This document shows positions 61,130 through 64,000 of a stretch of 64,000 nucleotides of DNA, piece after piece. The position numbers were made by a program, and so were the translations under genes. Each line of letters opens with the position of its first letter. Position 1 is the stretch's first letter. The notes beneath the pieces were generated by a model that searched no databases, had not been told where the DNA came from, and saw only the letters and a list, made by a program, of their open reading frames with translations. Source of the stretch: Limnochordales bacterium (GTDB lineage: Bacteria; Bacillota; Limnochordia; Limnochordales; DUMU01); the NCBI GenBank assembly GCA_014896315.1, contig JADBKP010000001.1:62001-126000 (forward strand). The letters run 5' to 3'.

Positions 61130-62950
61130 TCATGTCTTCCAATCCAATCCCGGCTTGCGGTTCATGGCGGCCGCTACCGTCGCCGGCGCCAGAATGGCGA
61201 TGCCGTGGGGAGGCAGTTCCAGCCGATCACCCTCCACTCTGCCGGTCAACATCTCTACCTCCAACAGGTCTACCAGGTGCACACCCACACCTGCGGGTAC
61301 TGTGACGGCATTCCCCCGGCTACTGTTGTTGATAACCACGTAAAGACCTTCCTCATTGGCCGGCCGTTCCGGAGCTGCCAGCGGACTGGGCAGCCGGCGG
61401 AAGCCGAAGAGACCCGTCACCGGGTCGGCGACAAAGGTCTCCCAGGCCCCGTCGTTCAACCACGGGAACGCCTTGCGGATGGCGATCAGCCTTCGGTAGA
61501 GCGAAAGCAGCTCCGTGTCCCTCTGCTTTGGGTCATCCCACGGGTAGCAGCGGCGGCAGTCCGGATCGCCCTTGCCCTCGAGCCCCACCTCGTCGCCGTA
61601 GTAGATCATCGGCACGCCCTCCGAGGTAAGCAACAGAACTGCAGCCTGAGCCGCCTTCTCCCGACTGCCCAGAACGGTACGAACCCGAGGCGTGTCGTGG
61701 CTGCCCAGGAGGTTAACCAGGCCACGAACCATCTCGGAGGTGTATGTAAAGCGCATGCGGCAAAGTAACCTGTCATACTCGGCAGCGTCCAGTTGACCGC
61801 TAAGAAAGGCAAGGGTAGCATGACGCCAGGGATAGTTCATCACCGAGTCGAACTGATCGCCCTGCAGCCAATCAGTAGCATTGTGCCACACCTCACCGAG
61901 GATGAAAGCATCCGGCTTTACTCCCTTCACCCGGTCACGGAAAGCCCGCCAGAAGCGGTGGTCCACCTCATTGGCCACGTCCAGCCGCCAACCATCGATA
62001 TCCGCCTGCCGGATCCAGTACTCGGCCACCCCGAGCAAGTAATCCCGGCACTCCGGGTTGCCAGTGTCCAGCTTCGGCATGCTGGCGATTCGGTTGGCAA
62101 AGGTCTCGTAGTTGCAGACCTCCGGATTGACAGGGAAGGAGTGCAGATCATAAAACCAACCCGCGTACCTGGAATCCTTGCCCTTCTCGATCACGTCCCG
62201 GAAGGCGAACCATTCCTTGCCCGCGTGATTGAAGACCGCATCCAGCAAGATCCGGATACCCCGCCCGTGCGCTTCCTTCACAAGCGCCTTCAACTCCTCT
62301 TCGGTGCCAAACTGCGGATCGATACGGTAGTCGTCGGCAGTGTCGTACTTGTGATTGGAGGGCGCTGCAAAGATCGGCGTCAGGTAGATACAGCCGATTC
62401 CAAGGTCTTGCAAGTAGTCAAGCTTCTGGCGGATGCCTGCCAGATCGCCACCCATCCTGTTGCTACCGGTCGGTGGCGTCCCCCAGGCTGCTACGTTCGG
62501 GGGATCGTTGGTGGGATCGCCGTTACAGAAGCGGTCGGGAAAGATCTGATAGAAGACTGAATACCGCAACCACTCCGGCTGCGCAAAGGCATCGTTTCTA
62601 TGAATGTACGGATACTCGAAGAACCCCCGGCGCGGGCGCCGGGGAGCGATTCCGTACTCCGTCAGCCAGGCGTAATCCCCATCCCGGCCCCGGACGTAGA
62701 TAGAGTAGCGGATCCGCCGGGTGGGAGCCGGGATGGTGACACCCCAGTATTCGTGCACACCATCATCGCCCAGGCGTTCCATAGGAGTTGAGCGATCAAG
62801 GTCGGGGGGCCAGGAATAACGGTCGCCGTGAACGCAAACAGCCGCAGCCAGATCTCCCCGGGCAGCCTTCAGTATAATTCGGAGGTGTTCAAGACCAACC
62901 GGATAAGCGTATGGTGACCTGCAGGCGTGAAAGAGAGCGGCCAGCTGCAT
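61130..62950 (-). CDS. Neopullulanase/cyclomaltodextrinase-type GH13 enzyme
   Basis: The 606-residue enzyme has an N-terminal beta domain (about 1-125, absent in simple amylases, typical of cyclomaltodextrinases/neopullulanases) and GH13 motifs DAVFNHAG (I), GWRLDVANE (II), LGEVWHN (III) and GSHDT (IV). No signal peptide, so cytoplasmic, hydrolysing imported maltodextrins. The ATG at 62950 has GGGGGT 7 bases upstream; an upstream ATG at 62977 lacks an SD. Confidence 0.92.
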   Translation of the reverse strand: MQLAALFHACRSPYAYPVGLEHLRIILKAARGDLAAAVCVHGDRYSWPPDLDRSTPMERLGDDGVHEYWGVTIPAPTRRIRYSIYVRGRDGDYAWLTEYGIAPRRPRRGFFEYPYIHRNDAFAQPEWLRYSVFYQIFPDRFCNGDPTNDPPNVAAWGTPPTGSNRMGGDLAGIRQKLDYLQDLGIGCIYLTPIFAAPSNHKYDTADDYRIDPQFGTEEELKALVKEAHGRGIRILLDAVFNHAGKEWFAFRDVIEKGKDSRYAGWFYDLHSFPVNPEVCNYETFANRIASMPKLDTGNPECRDYLLGVAEYWIRQADIDGWRLDVANEVDHRFWRAFRDRVKGVKPDAFILGEVWHNATDWLQGDQFDSVMNYPWRHATLAFLSGQLDAAEYDRLLCRMRFTYTSEMVRGLVNLLGSHDTPRVRTVLGSREKAAQAAVLLLTSEGVPMIYYGDEVGLEGKGDPDCRRCYPWDDPKQRDTELLSLYRRLIAIRKAFPWLNDGAWETFVADPVTGLFGFRRLPSPLAAPERPANEEGLYVVINNSSRGNAVTVPAGVGVHLVDLLEVEMLTGRVEGDRLELPPHGIAILAPATVAAAMNRKPGLDWKT

Positions 62951-62978
62951 CTGATGTACCCCCGATCTGATCGGCAAC

Positions 62979-63013
62979 GGAGGGACGCCGCTTGCGCCGG
63001 AGGGCGTCCCTCC
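62979..63013 (-). terminator. 11-bp perfect hairpin after the sugar-binding protein gene
   Basis: GGAGGGACGCC / GGCGTCCCTCC with a 13-base loop. No U-run follows. In solute-binding-protein operons such hairpins often protect the upstream mRNA, so it could set a higher level for the binding protein than for the enzymes downstream. Confidence 0.6.
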
Positions 63014-63027
63014 GAGATACCAACGTT

Positions 63028-64000
63028 CTATTTCTTCCGATACTCGGATATTGCCTTCTGGAGCCTTGCCTCAGCCACGGGCAGGTAGGCAGCTATCCCT
63101 GTTTGCAGGTCTCTCCTGCCGAACATCGCATCCCGGATCACGTCGCCAAAGCCATCGGCGAAGACCGGGCCGAAGTTGGGTACCTTGGCCCAGTACATCG
63201 GCATGGACTCAAAAGCTGCCAGGAAGAAGTTGGAGTAGTACGGATCCTTGGTGATGCCGAGCTCCTTGGCAAGCTCAATATACGAAGGCATCGCCCAGCC
63301 GGTGGAGACCATGTGCTTCTGTCCCTTTGGACCGGCAAGGAAGCTGAGAAGCTTCCAGGCTGCCTCTCTGCGAACCGGGTCCTTAATACCGCCCGCCATG
63401 CCCCAGCCAGCTTCCATCACAAACGTGGTAGAGTGGACTTTATAGATGGGAGGTATGACGGTACCCCAGCGGAGCTTCGTCTCGTTTCGCCAGCGGTTGA
63501 TCGGCCAGTTACCGTATATGACTATAGAAGCCTTTCCGCCGAAAAACGCCCCTTCAGCATGTCCTATTGCATCCCGTTCCGCCCAACCATTAGGCCCGAT
63601 CTTGTACTTGGCGGCAAGATCAATAAAGAACTGCATAGCCTTGATGGCTTCGGGATTATCGAGATAACCTTTAAACGTCATGAAATTCTTGTCCATTATC
63701 GTGTAGCCGGCACCCCAAGCGAAAGAAAGGGTGAGGGCAACCCACTCAGGATCGGTGAAGATACCGTAGCGGATCACCTTACCAGAAGCATCTCGCCTGG
63801 TCAACTTCTGGCCCCAAACGAGAGCTTCGTTCCAGGTCCACTTGTTAGTAGGATAAGGGATTCCCGCCTCATCAAAATGATCTTTGTTGTAGAAAATGCC
63901 CATCGTAGAGAAATCTTTTGACATGGTATAGAAGTTGCCGTCGGGCTGGCGATGCTGGTTCACAATGGTGGGAACGTAGGCGTTAAGATCTATCTTGTCC
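63028..64000 (-). CDS. Sugar ABC transporter solute-binding protein, N-terminus outside the window
   Basis: The frame runs off the right edge; 324 C-terminal codons are present. The sequence is a family-1 extracellular solute-binding protein: GNFYTMSKDFSTMGIFYNKD, WTWNEALVWGQKLT, GKASIVIYGNWPINRW and AGWGMAGGIKDPVRREAAWK. It likely delivers maltodextrin or another oligosaccharide to an ABC permease whose genes are not in view. The adjacent neopullulanase and amylase support a starch or maltodextrin ligand. Confidence 0.88.
   Translation of the reverse strand, partial: DKIDLNAYVPTIVNQHRQPDGNFYTMSKDFSTMGIFYNKDHFDEAGIPYPTNKWTWNEALVWGQKLTRRDASGKVIRYGIFTDPEWVALTLSFAWGAGYTIMDKNFMTFKGYLDNPEAIKAMQFFIDLAAKYKIGPNGWAERDAIGHAEGAFFGGKASIVIYGNWPINRWRNETKLRWGTVIPPIYKVHSTTFVMEAGWGMAGGIKDPVRREAAWKLLSFLAGPKGQKHMVSTGWAMPSYIELAKELGITKDPYYSNFFLAAFESMPMYWAKVPNFGPVFADGFGDVIRDAMFGRRDLQTGIAAYLPVAEARLQKAISEYRKK

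Overview
The window looks like a chromosome segment of a GC-rich, endospore-forming, fermentative Firmicute (Clostridia or Limnochordia-like). The evidence is the ctsR-mcsA-mcsB-clpC-radA-disA-yacL-ispD/F gene order, spoIIE, a set of spore genes (CotE-like, two CotS-like, YjcZ-like, CwlD-like, PdaB-like, Myb/RsfA-like), and pyruvate formate-lyase plus AdhE with Rex-type operators. The genus cannot be fixed from this sequence. I saw no rRNA, tRNA, CRISPR array, insertion sequence or prophage.

Layout. 1-12.3 kb (mostly minus): partial namZ-like gene, ispDF fusion, yacL, carD, a small conserved plus-strand gene at 4.2 kb, disA, radA, then clpC-mcsB-mcsA-ctsR behind a CtsR operator. 12.4-19.4 kb: Myb-like regulator, menG, ArsR regulator and a radical SAM protein in one minus-strand run; a FUN14-like membrane protein; an orphan comFA; a reduced flavoprotein. 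19.5-33.7 kb: RND transporter with a LolA-like partner, cell-wall and spore-cortex enzymes (CwlD-like, PdaB-like), membrane proteins DUF421 and DUF441, an MFS transporter, a secreted unknown, DUF72, a YchF-like GTPase, birA, a trypsin-fold protein that has lost its catalytic Ser, and folB. 33.7-41.4 kb: ftsH, tilS, an SPW-repeat protein, spoIIE, and DUF1540 and DUF1232 proteins. 41.5-52.1 kb: an LpxA-fold acyltransferase-like gene with a sugar aminotransferase, a diacylglycerol kinase, then a spore-coat and glycan block (YjcZ-like micro-gene, CotE-like, amphi-Trp protein, two CotS-like kinases, GT4, UDP-glucose dehydrogenase, epimerase). 52.1-58.8 kb: a hairpin-rich intergenic region, then pflA-pflB diverging from adhE across a region with two Rex-type operators. 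58.9-64 kb (minus): PAP2 phosphatase, extracytoplasmic alpha-amylase, neopullulanase, and a sugar-binding protein running off the right edge.

How the genes work together. The CtsR regulon handles damaged proteins. RadA and DisA couple DNA repair to c-di-AMP signalling. PflB, PflA and AdhE form an NADH-responsive mixed-acid/ethanol branch probably fed by the starch and maltodextrin genes at the right edge. The spore genes span commitment (spoIIE), cortex modification (CwlD-like, PdaB-like) and coat assembly and glycosylation.

The points I find most worth following are the LpxA homologue without the catalytic His next to an aminotransferase, the Ser-less HtrA-like protein, the coat-kinase/uronic-acid-sugar operon with its hairpin cluster downstream, and the 29-codon spore gene. 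Most start codons were chosen from Shine-Dalgarno (SD) spacing and family length; uncertain ones are flagged.
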